From Streptomyces sulfonofaciens (GTDB lineage Bacteria > Actinomycetota > Actinomycetes > Streptomycetales > Streptomycetaceae), in NCBI RefSeq assembly GCF_014656295.1, contig NZ_BNCD01000024.1, positions 1-64,000 of the forward strand: 64,000 nucleotides of DNA. Reading direction: 5' to 3'. A program made the position numbers and the translations under genes. The notes beneath the pieces were generated by a model. That model searched no databases and had not been told where the DNA came from. It worked only from the letters and a program-made list of their open reading frames with translations. Position 1 is the first letter of the stretch. Each line of letters begins with the position of its first letter. Shown in pieces: positions 1 to 9,295 of the stretch.

Positions 1-42
1 GGAGCTGAGACCGCGCCCCCCGGGGGGCGCGGTCTCAGCTCC
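1..42. terminator. Perfect 42-bp palindrome, terminator-like
   Basis: The two 21-base halves (GGAGCTGAGACC... and ...GGTCTCAGCTCC) are exact reverse complements, so either strand folds into a very stable GC-rich hairpin. It lies beyond the stop of the minus-strand importer operon. It may be a second, bidirectional terminator shared with a gene off the left edge. No T-tract is visible, as is usual in Streptomyces. Confidence 0.6.
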
Positions 43-80
43 GCGTACCCGGCGGAGGGCCGGACCTACGCGTGGACGAG

Positions 81-109
81 CCGTCCAGGGCTCGCCCTGC
101 CCTGGACGG
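81..109 (-). terminator. Hairpin just after the importer ATPase stop
   Basis: A 10-bp perfect stem (CCGTCCAGGG / CCCTGGACGG) with a 9-base loop starts 5 bases beyond the stop codon of the fused ABC ATPase in the direction of transcription. It is a good candidate for an intrinsic terminator of the minus-strand operon. Confidence 0.55.
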
Positions 110-114
110 CTTGC

Positions 115-2217
115 TCAGCGGTCCTCGCCCGCGGGCTCGACCACAGGCTGCGTGGCGGTGCTGTCGAGGGGTCCCCGCTGGATCTGGAGGAGTTCCTCGG
201 GGGCGATATGACACCGGTACGTGTTCCCGCCCGGGGCGTGCTGCCAGGGCGGCTGCACGGTGCCGCAGATGTCGCCGATCCGGCGCGGGCAGCGGGTGTT
301 GAATCGGCAGCCGCTCGGGGGTGCCGCCGCGTTCGGGTAGGAGCCGTCGAGCCGGATGCGCTCCTGGGCGTCGTCGGAATCCAGGGAGGGCGCGGCGGAC
401 ATCAGCGCTTCGGTGTACGGATGGTGCGGGGGCTGGAAGACCGCGTCGGCCGTCCCCGTCTCCATCATCTGCCCGAGATACATCACGCCGACGCGGTCTG
501 CGATGTAGCGCACCACCGCCATGTCGTGGGAGATGAAGATATAGGAGACACCATGGGACGCCTGGAGGTCGACGAGCAGGTTGAGGATGGCTGCCTGTAC
601 CGACACGTCGAGCGCGGAGACGGGTTCGTCGCACAGCACCAGCGAGGGAGACCCGGCGAACGCCCTGGCGATGGCCGCGCGCTGCTTCTGGCCGCCGGAC
701 AGCACGGTCGGCCGGGACCGCAGATGACGGTCTTCGAGTCGTACGGAGTGGGCGAGGTCGGTGACCCGGTTCTCCCTGTCGGCCCCCCGCACTGTGCTGT
801 CGAGCAGGGAGAGCGCACGCCGCAGGATGCGTCCGACCGTGTGGCGCGGGTTGAGCGCCGTGTCCGGGTTCTGGAAGACCATCTGGATCTTCCGTCGGGT
901 GTCTCGCTGTGCGCGGCGAGCGCGGACGGTGAGCGGGACGTCCTCGAAGGTGAGGGTCCCCTCCGACGGGTCGAGCATGCCCACGATGCACTTGGCGAGG
1001 GTGGTCTTGCCGCTGCCCGACTCGCCGACGAGGGCGAAGGCCTCGCCCCGGTGCACCTCGAAGGACACGTCCTGCACGGCGGTGATCTCGTGGCCACCCG
1101 ACCGGTAGCGCTTCGTCAGGTTCTCCACCCGCAGTAGCACGTCCGTGGTCGCGGGGGAGGTCGGGGACGCCGCTTCGGCCACGCTCTCGATGCACTGGGT
1201 GCGCGTGTGGTGGAAGCATCGCGCCAGCCGACCGGGGGCCACCGGCTCCAGGACGGGGACCTGGGTGTGGCACTGGTCCGTCGCGATCGCGCAGCGCGAG
1301 GCGTATGGACAGCCCGGCAGGTCGGCGCCGAGCGGGGGGAGCGAGCCGGGGATCGAGTCGAGGCGGTTGCCGGTCTTGGTGTGACCCCAGCGCGGTGCTG
1401 CTCGCAGCAGGCCGAGGGTGTAGGGGTGGCGGGGGTCTTTGAACAGCCGCTCCGCGGGTCCCTCCTCGATGAGGCGCCCGGCGTACAGCACGCCGACCCG
1501 GTCGCAGACGCGCGCCACGACACCGAGGTTGTGGCTGATGAAGAGCACGGCGGTTCCGTACTCAGCGCGCAGGGCCACCACGAGGTCCAGCACCTCCGCC
1601 TCGACGGTGGCGTCGAGACCTGTCGTGGGCTCGTCCATGATGAGCAGATCTGGGCTGGTGGCCAGGGCCATGGCGATCATGACACGCTGCTGCTGGCCGC
1701 CGGAGAGCTGGTGCGGGTAGCGTGCCATGGCGGCCACCGGGTCGGGCATCCGGACTTTGGCGAGCATGGCCTCCGCTGCCGCCCTGGCCTCGGGTTGCGT
1801 CATGGCGGAGTGGGTGCGGAAGATCTCGGCGAGTTGTGTGCCGATGCTCATGGAGGGGTTCAGGGCGCTGCCGGGGTTCTGGTAGACCATGGCGACCCGG
1901 TTGCCGCGCCAGGACCGCAGGGTGGGCTCGTCCGCCGAGAGGAGGTCCTCGCCGGCGAACGTCACCCGGCTCGCACCGTCGACGACGGCGTTGTCCGGCA
2001 GATACCGCATCAGTGACATGGCCACGGTCGTCTTGCCGCAGCCTGATTCGCCAACGAGGCCGTACGCCTCGCCCGGCCGGATCTGGAACGAGACGTCGTG
2101 CACCACACGCGCCGGTCGTGTGCCACGTCGGTAGTCGATGCTCAGGTTCGCCACATCGAGGGTCGGCCTGGGGGACGCAGCGGACATGTGGTTCGCCTCC
2201 TCGGCGGTCGTGGTCAT
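115..2217 (-). CDS. Fused double ATPase of a dipeptide/oligopeptide-type ABC importer
   Basis: A cytoplasmic 700-residue protein carrying two complete ABC ATPase halves, equivalent to DppD and DppF joined in one chain. Each half has a Walker A (GESGCGKTT near residue 56, GESGSGKTT in the second half), a signature (LSGGQQQR, LSGGQKQR) and a Walker B (LLIMDEPTTGLD, LVLCDEPVSALD). Each also has the Cys-containing C-terminal extension of the peptide/nickel subfamily. It should power the two permeases upstream. The start at 2217 is chosen because its ATG overlaps the permease TGA (ATGA); an in-frame start 90 bases earlier would run into the permease. The substrate cannot be read from the ATPase. 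Its setting beside catabolic oxidoreductases argues for a small organic solute rather than peptides. Confidence 0.93.
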   Translation of the reverse strand: MTTTAEEANHMSAASPRPTLDVANLSIDYRRGTRPARVVHDVSFQIRPGEAYGLVGESGCGKTTVAMSLMRYLPDNAVVDGASRVTFAGEDLLSADEPTLRSWRGNRVAMVYQNPGSALNPSMSIGTQLAEIFRTHSAMTQPEARAAAEAMLAKVRMPDPVAAMARYPHQLSGGQQQRVMIAMALATSPDLLIMDEPTTGLDATVEAEVLDLVVALRAEYGTAVLFISHNLGVVARVCDRVGVLYAGRLIEEGPAERLFKDPRHPYTLGLLRAAPRWGHTKTGNRLDSIPGSLPPLGADLPGCPYASRCAIATDQCHTQVPVLEPVAPGRLARCFHHTRTQCIESVAEAASPTSPATTDVLLRVENLTKRYRSGGHEITAVQDVSFEVHRGEAFALVGESGSGKTTLAKCIVGMLDPSEGTLTFEDVPLTVRARRAQRDTRRKIQMVFQNPDTALNPRHTVGRILRRALSLLDSTVRGADRENRVTDLAHSVRLEDRHLRSRPTVLSGGQKQRAAIARAFAGSPSLVLCDEPVSALDVSVQAAILNLLVDLQASHGVSYIFISHDMAVVRYIADRVGVMYLGQMMETGTADAVFQPPHHPYTEALMSAAPSLDSDDAQERIRLDGSYPNAAAPPSGCRFNTRCPRRIGDICGTVQPPWQHAPGGNTYRCHIAPEELLQIQRGPLDSTATQPVVEPAGEDR

Positions 2218-3116
2218 GCCTTCACCGCCTGGGAAAGGCCGTCGGCAACGAGGTTGACGGCAACCACCAGTGTCGCCAGGGCCAGTGCGGGGAACAGCAC
2301 GATCCACGGGGCGACTTGAAGGTTCGCCTGCCCGAGCGAGATGGTCAGCCCCCAGTCCGGCGAGGGCTGCTGGATGCCCAGAGACAGGAAGGACAGCGTC
2401 GCGGAGGTGAAGATCGCATAGCCGAGGCGGACTGTGCCCTCGACGATGATCGGGCCGAGGACGTTGGGGAGGATCTCAGCGACCATGATCCGTGGCCCCG
2501 ACTCGCCCTGGAGCCGCGCGGCCGCGACGTAGTCGAGGTCGCGCTGCGCCAGCACCGCGGACCGCACCGTGCGGGCGACCAGCGGGGTGAACGTGACACC
2601 GATGAGGATGATGACGTTCAGCTCCGACGGGCCGAGTGTGGTGAGCACCAGCACCGCGAGGATCACCAGCGGGAAGGCGAGGAACGCATCCACGACGCGC
2701 ATCGCGACATCGTCGACCAGCCCGCGGTAGTACCCGGTGACGAGGCCGAGTGCAACGCCGCCGAGCAGGCCGAGCGCGGTGGCCGCGGGCGCGACCGTCA
2801 GTACGGTGGACGCCCCGGCCAGCAGGCGCGACAGGACGTCCCTGCCCAGGTTGTCGGTGCCCAGCAGGTGGGCGGCCGAGGGGCCCTGAAGTATCTCGGG
2901 GAAGACCTTCTGGGGGTCCTGGGGGGCCAGGAACGGCCAGAAGATTGCGTCCACCACCCAGAATAGAAGGACGAGTGCCCCGGCCAGGAAGGCGGGCGAG
3001 CGGAACAGGCCGCGGGCCACCTGCCGGCGACGTGGCTGTGCCGCGCGGGCGGTGCCGCCGGGGCCCGGGGCATCGCCCACCGCCAGGGCCGCGGTGGCAG
3101 GCGGAGTCGGCGTCAT
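2214..3116 (-). CDS. ABC importer permease, DppC/OppC type
   Basis: A 300-residue inner-membrane permease with an N-terminal segment, about six transmembrane stretches and the EAA-loop region (YVAAARLQGESGPRIM, then ILPN) that contacts the ATPase. It pairs with the DppB-type permease immediately upstream and is translationally coupled to the ATPase by an ATGA overlap. The ATG at 3116 is preferred because it follows a strong ribosome site (GAGGGAGA). A GTG at 3155 overlapping the upstream stop is an alternative that would add 13 residues. Confidence 0.9.
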   Translation of the reverse strand: MTPTPPATAALAVGDAPGPGGTARAAQPRRRQVARGLFRSPAFLAGALVLLFWVVDAIFWPFLAPQDPQKVFPEILQGPSAAHLLGTDNLGRDVLSRLLAGASTVLTVAPAATALGLLGGVALGLVTGYYRGLVDDVAMRVVDAFLAFPLVILAVLVLTTLGPSELNVIILIGVTFTPLVARTVRSAVLAQRDLDYVAAARLQGESGPRIMVAEILPNVLGPIIVEGTVRLGYAIFTSATLSFLSLGIQQPSPDWGLTISLGQANLQVAPWIVLFPALALATLVVAVNLVADGLSQAVKA

Positions 3117-3151
3117 GGTTCTCCCTCTGTCGTGTCGCACGGCGTTCCCGA

Positions 3152-4099
3152 TCACTCGGACGTCAGGCGGATGCGGGGGTTGAGTACGCCGTAGAGGAGG
3201 TCGGCGCAGAGGTTGGCGACGGTGAACAGTGCCGCGATCATCAGCACGGCCGCCTCCAGGACGGGCAGGTCATGGCCGGTGGCCGAGGTGTAGATCAGTG
3301 AGCCGACGCCCGGGTAGTTGAACAGCTTCTCGACGACGACGAGGCCGCCGACGAGGTAGCCGGTCTGCGCGCTGATCACCGTGATGGACGGCAGCAGCGA
3401 GTTGCGCAGGACGTGCTGGAAGAGCACTCGCCGGCGGGGGAGCCCCTTGAGGACGGCGGTGCGGACGTAGTCCGACTCCAGGGCCTCGATGGTGCCCGCT
3501 CGCGCCATCCGGGAGATGTAGCCGAACAGGACGCACATCAGCGGGATCGACGGGAGCAGCAGTTGTCTGACGATGTCGGCGGGATCGCCGTTCGGGACGG
3601 CCGATGAGACCGGGAACCACTTCAGGGTGACGCCGAAGACGACGAGGAGAATCGTTCCTGCCACGAACTCCGGCAGCGCGATGAGCGAGAGTCCCGTGAT
3701 CGAGATGATCCGGTCGACGAACCCGTTCCTGCGGTGGGCCGCGAGCACACCGAACCCGAGCGAGATCGGCACGATGAGGATCATGGCGAACAGGCCGAGG
3801 ACGAGCGAGTCGCCGAGGTGGCCGACGACGAGAGCGCGGACCGGTTGCTGCAACAGGTACGAGGTGCCCCAGTCGCCGGTGACGAAGCCCCGGACGAATT
3901 CGAAGTAGCGCACGGCCAGGGGACGGTCGACACCCAGTTGCGCGTCGAGCTGCGCTACCTGGGCGTTGGTCGCGTACGGGCCCAGGATGGTCCTGCCGAT
4001 GTCTCCGGGGAGTACCTGGGCGACCAGGAAGACGACCACCGAGACGAGCAGGAGTGTCAGGAGACTCAGGGCGAGTCGCTTTGCGATGAAGGCGCCCAT
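3152..4099 (-). CDS. ABC importer permease, DppB/OppB type
   Basis: A 315-residue integral membrane protein. It begins with the hallmark N-terminal transmembrane helix of DppB-type permeases (KRLALSLLTLLLVSVVVFL), followed by a large external loop and five more hydrophobic segments. The EAA-like cytoplasmic loop (RTAVLKGLPRRRVLFQHVLRNSLLP) is present. The length is normal for the family. It is the first gene of the minus-strand transport operon and should heterodimerise with the DppC-type permease. The binding protein is divergently placed across a 730-bp spacer. Confidence 0.92.
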   Translation of the reverse strand: MGAFIAKRLALSLLTLLLVSVVVFLVAQVLPGDIGRTILGPYATNAQVAQLDAQLGVDRPLAVRYFEFVRGFVTGDWGTSYLLQQPVRALVVGHLGDSLVLGLFAMILIVPISLGFGVLAAHRRNGFVDRIISITGLSLIALPEFVAGTILLVVFGVTLKWFPVSSAVPNGDPADIVRQLLLPSIPLMCVLFGYISRMARAGTIEALESDYVRTAVLKGLPRRRVLFQHVLRNSLLPSITVISAQTGYLVGGLVVVEKLFNYPGVGSLIYTSATGHDLPVLEAAVLMIAALFTVANLCADLLYGVLNPRIRLTSE

Positions 4100-4828
4100 G
4101 TGTCATCCGCCTCCGCCTGGGCGGGGCCGACTTCTTCCAGTCGTCTGATCGTGCACTTCGACCTCTTGGGGGTACGGCCCGGTCGGGGACTGCCGGGGGT
4201 GTCGGGTCTGTGACGCGGTGAACGGCCCGGGGCCGTGCGGCGCCTCGACGAACGTTGTCGCTGCTTCTTGAGTCTCGCTCTTGCCCGTGGCGCGGCCGGG
4301 TGGGGGCTCCCAGCGGCCGCGGAACTTGGTGTTCGGTGGTCGTCGGCCCCTCTGCCATAGGCGGACGGGTGAGGGTGTCCCCCGACCGTGGATGCCGGGC
4401 GGGACGGGCCCCGAGGCCCTCGGGTGGCGGACACGATATTCCGTATAGCGCATCTCGGCAAGCGGCGCCTTCTCCGGTATCCGGTGGGCAACACGGCGCT
4501 CTGGGTCCCGATTTTCATGGACGACACATGAAGGGAACAGGGAAGACTCAATCGCGTCCGAGCTTGGACCCGTTCGGCGAAATTCCTCGAAAGACCTCAT
4601 TGCCCCACGAGGGAGCCAAGGATATGGTGCCTGGAATATCAGATCTCAGGCGGTCGGCCGAGGAGGCCGTGCGGACGGCCCGAGCCGGTTTCACCGGGTC
4701 GGCGGGTGCCACCGCCGAAGCGATCGATCCTCTGAGCCCCGCTCCACAGCGACGCTGTGTCCGGGGGAGTCTCGTCCACAGCCGCCGCGGTCGCCGTCGG
4801 TCGGCAGCACATCTGAGTGAGGCACCAC
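4100..4828. promoter_or_regulatory. Long divergent spacer between permease operon and binding-protein operon
   Basis: About 730 bases with no convincing reading frame: candidate frames show poor codon bias and no recognisable protein. It must hold both divergent promoters. Visible elements are an AT-richer patch at about 4433-4450 (GATATTCCGTATAG) and a 15-base palindrome, CACAGC-GAC-GCTGTG, at 4745-4759. The first resembles part of the operator candidate at 13081-13107 (both contain GATAT followed by CGTAT), so a shared GntR site is possible but unproven. Transcript starts cannot be assigned by eye. Confidence 0.45.
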
Positions 4829-6469
4829 ATGGATGAATACGAGCACCACCTGCTGGAGGAGTTGCGGGCGCGTCGCCTCAGCCGCCGGCGCTTCCTGATG
4901 AGAGCGAGCGCCGCGGGGCTCGCCGTCCCGGCGGTGAGCTCCATCCTCGCCGCCTGCGGCCCGTCGGACACGAGCCCGCAGCAGGGCACACCGTCGGGCA
5001 AGCCCCGCCGCGGTGGTACGGCCAACGTCGCGATCACCAAGCCCGCCTCCGTCGTCGACCCCGTCACTCTCTACAACCAGGGCGGCCAGACGACCGCGCA
5101 GATCGCGGGCGAGTACCTGTGCTTCCCCCGCGCCGACTACACCCTCGATCCGCGGCTGGCCGTGTCGTGGAAGGCGAAGAAGCCCGACGAGTGGACCTTC
5201 GTCCTGCGCAAGGGCGTCAAGTGGCACGACGGCAAGGACTTCACCGCCGACGACGTCGTATACACCATGAACCTGCTCACCGATCCGAAGGTGAACTCCT
5301 CCGCGCTCTCGGCGTTCAAGGGGATCTTCTCCCACGGGAACATCGAGAAGGTCGACGACCACACGGTGACCTTCCACCTGGACACGCCGTTCGTCGACTT
5401 CCCCTACCTGGTGTCGTCGTTCAACTTCAACGCGATCATCCTGCCCAAGGGCTACCAGGTCGGGGACTTCGCCAAGGGCCGCATCGGTACCGGCCCGTTC
5501 ATCATGACGCAGTACCAGACGGAGACCGGTGCCACCTTCGAGCGCAACCCCCACTACTGGGACCCGCGCTACCCCCTCCTCGACGGCATCAAGCTCACGT
5601 ACTACGCCGACGACGCGGCCATCGCGCTGAACATGCAGGGCGGTAAGGAGCAGGTCTGGCAGGTCGCGCCCTACCAGAATTCCCAGGCCCTGCTGAAGAA
5701 CCCGAATCTGACCGTCATCAAGAGCAAGTCGAGCGGCTACCGCGGCGTCCACATGCGCACCGACCAGGCGCCGTTCGACAACCAGCACCTGCGCGAGGCC
5801 GTCGCGCTCTGCATCGACCGGCCGTCGCTGGTCAAGTCGCTCCTGGGCGGATTCGGAAGCGTCGGCAACGACCACTCCTTCGCGCCGGTCTACCCGCTGG
5901 CCGCCGACGCCCTCACGGGGATCCCCCAGCGCAAGCAGGACTACGCGGCGGCCAAGGCCGCGCTCGCCAGGGGCGGCAAGCCTCGCGGCTTCTCCGTGAC
6001 CCTCACCACCGAGCAGTACCTGGAGATACCCCAGTACGCGGTGCTGATCAAGCAGGCGTGCAAGAAGGTGGGCATCGACATCAACCTCAACGTGATGCCC
6101 CAGAGCGCCTACTACGGAAACGGCGGGAACCAGCCGTGGCTGCAGGTGCCGATGGGCATCGTGGACTGGGGCGCGCGCGGCGTCCCGAGCCAGGCCATCC
6201 TGCCCGCCTACACCGCCCATGGCATCTGGAACTCGGCGCACTGGGCGGACCCGGAGTTCGACAAGCTCTTCGTCCGGCTCAACGGCACGCTCGACGAGCA
6301 ACGGCGGCTGAGCATCGCCAAGCAGATGGCGGGCATCCAGCACGAACAGGTGCCGGAGCTGATCGGCTACTGGATCAGCAACCTCAGGATCACCAGTTCC
6401 AAGATCGGCGGACTCGCCGCCGGTCCCTCCGACCACTTCGATCCGCGCACGCTGTACATGAAGGGCTGA
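4829..6469 (+). CDS. ABC importer solute-binding lipoprotein, family 5 (peptide/nickel type), Tat-exported
   Basis: A 546-residue extracellular binding protein. The N-terminus combines a twin-arginine motif (SRRRFLM, residues 18-24), a hydrophobic stretch and a lipobox ending LAAC with Cys43, so it should be Tat-exported and lipid-anchored. The body matches SBP family 5: the conserved start of the mature domain (RRGGTANVAI), WKAKKPDEWTFVLRKGVKWHDG, and FDNQHLREAVALCIDR. ATG 4829 is preferred over an in-frame GTG at 4817 because GTGAGG then serves as its ribosome site. It leads a plus-strand operon of catabolic enzymes and should deliver substrate to the divergent permeases. The ligand is unknown. 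Confidence 0.93.
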   Translation: MDEYEHHLLEELRARRLSRRRFLMRASAAGLAVPAVSSILAACGPSDTSPQQGTPSGKPRRGGTANVAITKPASVVDPVTLYNQGGQTTAQIAGEYLCFPRADYTLDPRLAVSWKAKKPDEWTFVLRKGVKWHDGKDFTADDVVYTMNLLTDPKVNSSALSAFKGIFSHGNIEKVDDHTVTFHLDTPFVDFPYLVSSFNFNAIILPKGYQVGDFAKGRIGTGPFIMTQYQTETGATFERNPHYWDPRYPLLDGIKLTYYADDAAIALNMQGGKEQVWQVAPYQNSQALLKNPNLTVIKSKSSGYRGVHMRTDQAPFDNQHLREAVALCIDRPSLVKSLLGGFGSVGNDHSFAPVYPLAADALTGIPQRKQDYAAAKAALARGGKPRGFSVTLTTEQYLEIPQYAVLIKQACKKVGIDINLNVMPQSAYYGNGGNQPWLQVPMGIVDWGARGVPSQAILPAYTAHGIWNSAHWADPEFDKLFVRLNGTLDEQRRLSIAKQMAGIQHEQVPELIGYWISNLRITSSKIGGLAAGPSDHFDPRTLYMKG

Positions 6470-6474
6470 CGCAC

Positions 6475-7473
6475 ATGGCAGGCATCTCCTCTCGCCTGCG
6501 GGTCGCCGTCATCGGGCTCGGCTGGATCGGCGAGGCGCACCTCGCCGATCTGGCCGGCCGCGACGACGTGACGATCGCCGCCGTGCACGACGTCGACCCT
6601 ACGCGGGTCAGTGACTGCGCGGACCGTTTCGGGGCCCGCGGGTACACCGACGCCGCAGAGCTGTTCGCGCACGAGTTGCTCGACGCGGTGTGGATCTGCA
6701 CACCGCCCCAGCACCACCTCGACCCCACCCTGCTCGCCGTCTCGCACGGTGTGCCGGTGTACTTGGAGAAGCCCGTCGCGCGGGAGCGCGCCGACGCACT
6801 CAGGATCGTCGAGGCGGTGGCCGACAGCGGCCTGGTGTGTGCCGTCGGGTACCAGTGGCACGCCCTCGACCTGCTCACCACCGTGCGTGGGGAGCTCGCG
6901 GGCCGACCCGCCGGGTTCCTGCTCGGCCAGAGCTTCGGCCCGACCGCGGCCCGGCCGTGGTTCCTCGACCGGAGCCAGGGCGGGGGCAACCTACTGGAAC
7001 GCGGCAGCCACCACATCGACCTGGTGCGTGCCGTGGCCGGCGAGGTGACCGCGGTCCAGGCGGCCGCGAGCACGGTTCGCCTGGCGCGGCCCGAGGCCGG
7101 GGAAGGGGACATCGACGACGCGCTCACCCTCGTACTGCACCTGGCCTCGGGGGCGATCGCCACCATCGTCGTCGCGTGGACCCGGGACGACGGCCCCGCC
7201 CGGTACGGCCTGGACGTGGTCGCGAGCGAGAGCGTGTTCCGCATCGAACTCGACCCGCGTTTCCGCCTCTCGGGCCGCAGCGGAGGGGGCGACATCGACG
7301 AGAGGGCCTCCTGCGCCCCGTTCACCGCCTCCATCACGAAATTCCTCGACGCGGTCCGCGCGGGCGACCCCGGTGCGGTCGCCTGCACGCCCGCGGACGC
7401 GCTGCGCACCCTGGAGGTGGCGCTGGCCGGTGAGGAGGCGCTGGCCAGCGGCGCCACGGTGCGTGTTTCATGA
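6475..7473 (+). CDS. Gfo/Idh/MocA-family NAD(P)-dependent dehydrogenase
   Basis: 332 residues. The N-terminal Rossmann fold has GLGWIGEAH near residues 13-21. The EKP motif follows (VYLEKPVA), and the second domain has the catalytic pattern GGGNLLERGSHHIDL. Family members oxidise sugars, inositols or related alcohols. The start at ATG 6475 lies 5 bases after the binding-protein stop, and the gene ends in an ATGA overlap with the next SDR. It is probably an early oxidation step on the imported substrate. The exact substrate is not predictable. Confidence 0.9.
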   Translation: MAGISSRLRVAVIGLGWIGEAHLADLAGRDDVTIAAVHDVDPTRVSDCADRFGARGYTDAAELFAHELLDAVWICTPPQHHLDPTLLAVSHGVPVYLEKPVARERADALRIVEAVADSGLVCAVGYQWHALDLLTTVRGELAGRPAGFLLGQSFGPTAARPWFLDRSQGGGNLLERGSHHIDLVRAVAGEVTAVQAAASTVRLARPEAGEGDIDDALTLVLHLASGAIATIVVAWTRDDGPARYGLDVVASESVFRIELDPRFRLSGRSGGGDIDERASCAPFTASITKFLDAVRAGDPGAVACTPADALRTLEVALAGEEALASGATVRVS

Positions 7474-8225
7474 GCACCGCACCGCGTACCGTCCTGGTCA
7501 CGGGTGCGGCATCCGGTATCGGGCTCGCCGTCGCCGAGTCCTGCGTCGAAGGGGGCTTCGCGGTCGGCGCCGTCGATGTGGACGCCACGGCGCTCGCCGC
7601 CGTGGCCACACGTCTCGGCGACCGCTTCGTGGCCGCCGACGCGGACGTGTGCGACGAGACGTCTGTGGCGAGCGCGGTCGGTCTCCTCGCCGACCGCCTC
7701 GGCGGCTTCGACGCCCTCGTCAACTGCGCGGGCGTGGGCGGCTATACCGGGGATGTCACCGAGACCTCCCCCGCCCAGTGGCGGCGTGTCCTCGACGTCA
7801 ACCTCACCGGCGCCTACCTGGCGTCCCGGGCGGCCCTGCCCTGGCTGCGGGGCCGCCCGGGAGCCGCGGTGGTGCACGTGAGCTCGCAGTACGGGCAGGT
7901 CGGCGGCGCGGGCTTCCCCGCGTACTGCGCGGCGAAGGCCGGTGTCATCGGGCTGACCCGGGCCATGGCGGTCGACCACGCCCCGGAGGGCATCCGCGTC
8001 AACTGCGTCTGCCCGGGCCCCACCGACACCCCGATGCTGCGGCGGAGCGCTGCGTCGCCGAAAGTACGCCACCGTGAGGACGACCGGGTGGCCGGGCGCA
8101 GCCTTCTGCCCTCCCCGGCCGATCCCGCGCGGGTCGCGGACGTGATCGATTTCCTGCTGGGGCCTGGTGCCGCGAACGTGACGGGCGCCGTCGTACCCGT
8201 GGACGGCGGGTGGACGGCGGGTTGA
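7470..8225 (+). CDS. Short-chain dehydrogenase/reductase (SDR)
   Basis: 251 residues with the classical SDR layout: cofactor site TGAASGIG, the NNAG-equivalent NCAGVGG, and active-site Ser with Tyr-x3-Lys (SSQYGQ... AYCAAK). It closes with the C-terminal DGGW motif. The 4-bp ATGA overlap with the preceding dehydrogenase implies coupled translation. It is one of three SDRs in this locus, probably acting on different hydroxyl or keto positions of the same compound. The cofactor is likely NAD(H), given the acidic residue after the second strand (VDVDAT). Confidence 0.88.
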   Translation: MSTAPRTVLVTGAASGIGLAVAESCVEGGFAVGAVDVDATALAAVATRLGDRFVAADADVCDETSVASAVGLLADRLGGFDALVNCAGVGGYTGDVTETSPAQWRRVLDVNLTGAYLASRAALPWLRGRPGAAVVHVSSQYGQVGGAGFPAYCAAKAGVIGLTRAMAVDHAPEGIRVNCVCPGPTDTPMLRRSAASPKVRHREDDRVAGRSLLPSPADPARVADVIDFLLGPGAANVTGAVVPVDGGWTAG

Positions 8226-8317
8226 GGTCCCACCGGCGACCGGCGCCGGGGGTCCAGGCCCGCCGCCCCGGCCCCGCGACCACCGTCGCACGACGCCACA
8301 ACAGACCGAGAAAGAAC

Positions 8318-9295
8318 GTGCCAGAGATGTCATCCTTTTCTCCCTTCACGCCACCCGCGCAGGATCGTCCTGACAAGCGGCCCCGGGACTTCGTCGGCTA
8401 CGGCCAGCATCCGCCGCAGGTGCGTTGGCCGGGCGGCGAGAAAGTCGTCGTCAACATCGTGGTCAACTACGAGGAGGGCGCGGAGTACTCGATCCCGGAC
8501 GGCGACGGCCGCAACGACGGCTGGGGCGAGTACGACTACGAGATCGACGGGTCGGTGCGCGACCTCGGCAGCGAGACGCACTACGAGTTCGGCAGCCGCG
8601 TGGGGATCTGGCGCCTCGCCAGGATCTTCGACCGCTACGACGTGCCCGTGACCATCGGCGTGTGCGCGGTGGCGCTGGAACGCAATCCGGCCGTCGCCGG
8701 GTGGATCGCCGAGCGCGGTCACGACGTCATCGGCCACGGTTACCGCTGGCTGGAGTACAGCAGGGTGAATGAGGAGCAGGAGCGCGAACACCTGCGGCTC
8801 GCGATCCGGTCCATCGAGGAACTCACCGGGGAACGCCCGCTCGGCTGGTACTTGCGGTCCTTCCCCAGCGAGAACACGCTCGACCTGTTGGTCGAGGAGG
8901 GCGGCTTCCTCTACGACTCCGACCCCTGCAACGACGAACTGCCCTACTACACAAGGGCAGGCGGCAAGGACCTGCTGATCCTGCCGTACTCCAAGGTCTA
9001 CAACGACACCCGCTACCTGCTGAACCCCACGTACAGCACGCCCCACCACTTCTTCGAGAGCCTGCGACTGGGCCTCGACTACCTCTGCGACGAGGTCGAC
9101 CAGGGCCTCGGGCCGCGGATGATGACGGTGGGTCTGCACCCACGCTGGAGCGGCCAGGCCAATCGGGCGGGCGCGGTCCGGGACTTCGTCCGCTACGTCG
9201 ACCAGAAGCCCGGGGTGTCGTTCATGCGCAGGCTGGACATCGCGCGTTGGTGGGACGCGCACCACCACGAGTGGTCCACCGGCGGCTCTCAGTGA
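8318..9295 (+). CDS. Polysaccharide-deacetylase-fold hydrolase, PuuE (cofactor-independent allantoinase) type
   Basis: About 325 residues of the NodB-like fold, closely patterned on PuuE-type proteins: GYGQHPPQVRWPGG, NIVVNYEEGAEYSI, RVGIWRLARIFDRY, a metal-site-like GHGYRW, and SFPSENTLDLL. Characterised PuuE members hydrolyse allantoin, and relatives act on other ureides or N-acyl compounds. No uricase or other purine-degradation gene is nearby, so allantoin is only one possibility. GTG 8318 is preferred for its ribosome site (GAGAAAG). ATG 8327, three codons later, is the alternative. The overlap GTGA couples it to the next gene. Confidence 0.82.
   Translation: MPEMSSFSPFTPPAQDRPDKRPRDFVGYGQHPPQVRWPGGEKVVVNIVVNYEEGAEYSIPDGDGRNDGWGEYDYEIDGSVRDLGSETHYEFGSRVGIWRLARIFDRYDVPVTIGVCAVALERNPAVAGWIAERGHDVIGHGYRWLEYSRVNEEQEREHLRLAIRSIEELTGERPLGWYLRSFPSENTLDLLVEEGGFLYDSDPCNDELPYYTRAGGKDLLILPYSKVYNDTRYLLNPTYSTPHHFFESLRLGLDYLCDEVDQGLGPRMMTVGLHPRWSGQANRAGAVRDFVRYVDQKPGVSFMRRLDIARWWDAHHHEWSTGGSQ

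Noticed and set aside
4103..4836. Several overlapping short frames in the permease/binding-protein spacer
   Set aside because: They are Arg/Pro/Ser-rich, lack consistent codon bias and are unlike any protein family. The spacer is better read as regulatory.
4691..6436. Minus-strand frame of about 580 codons opposite the binding protein
   Set aside because: No recognisable domain. The plus strand has a Tat/lipobox signal and SBP family 5 motifs.
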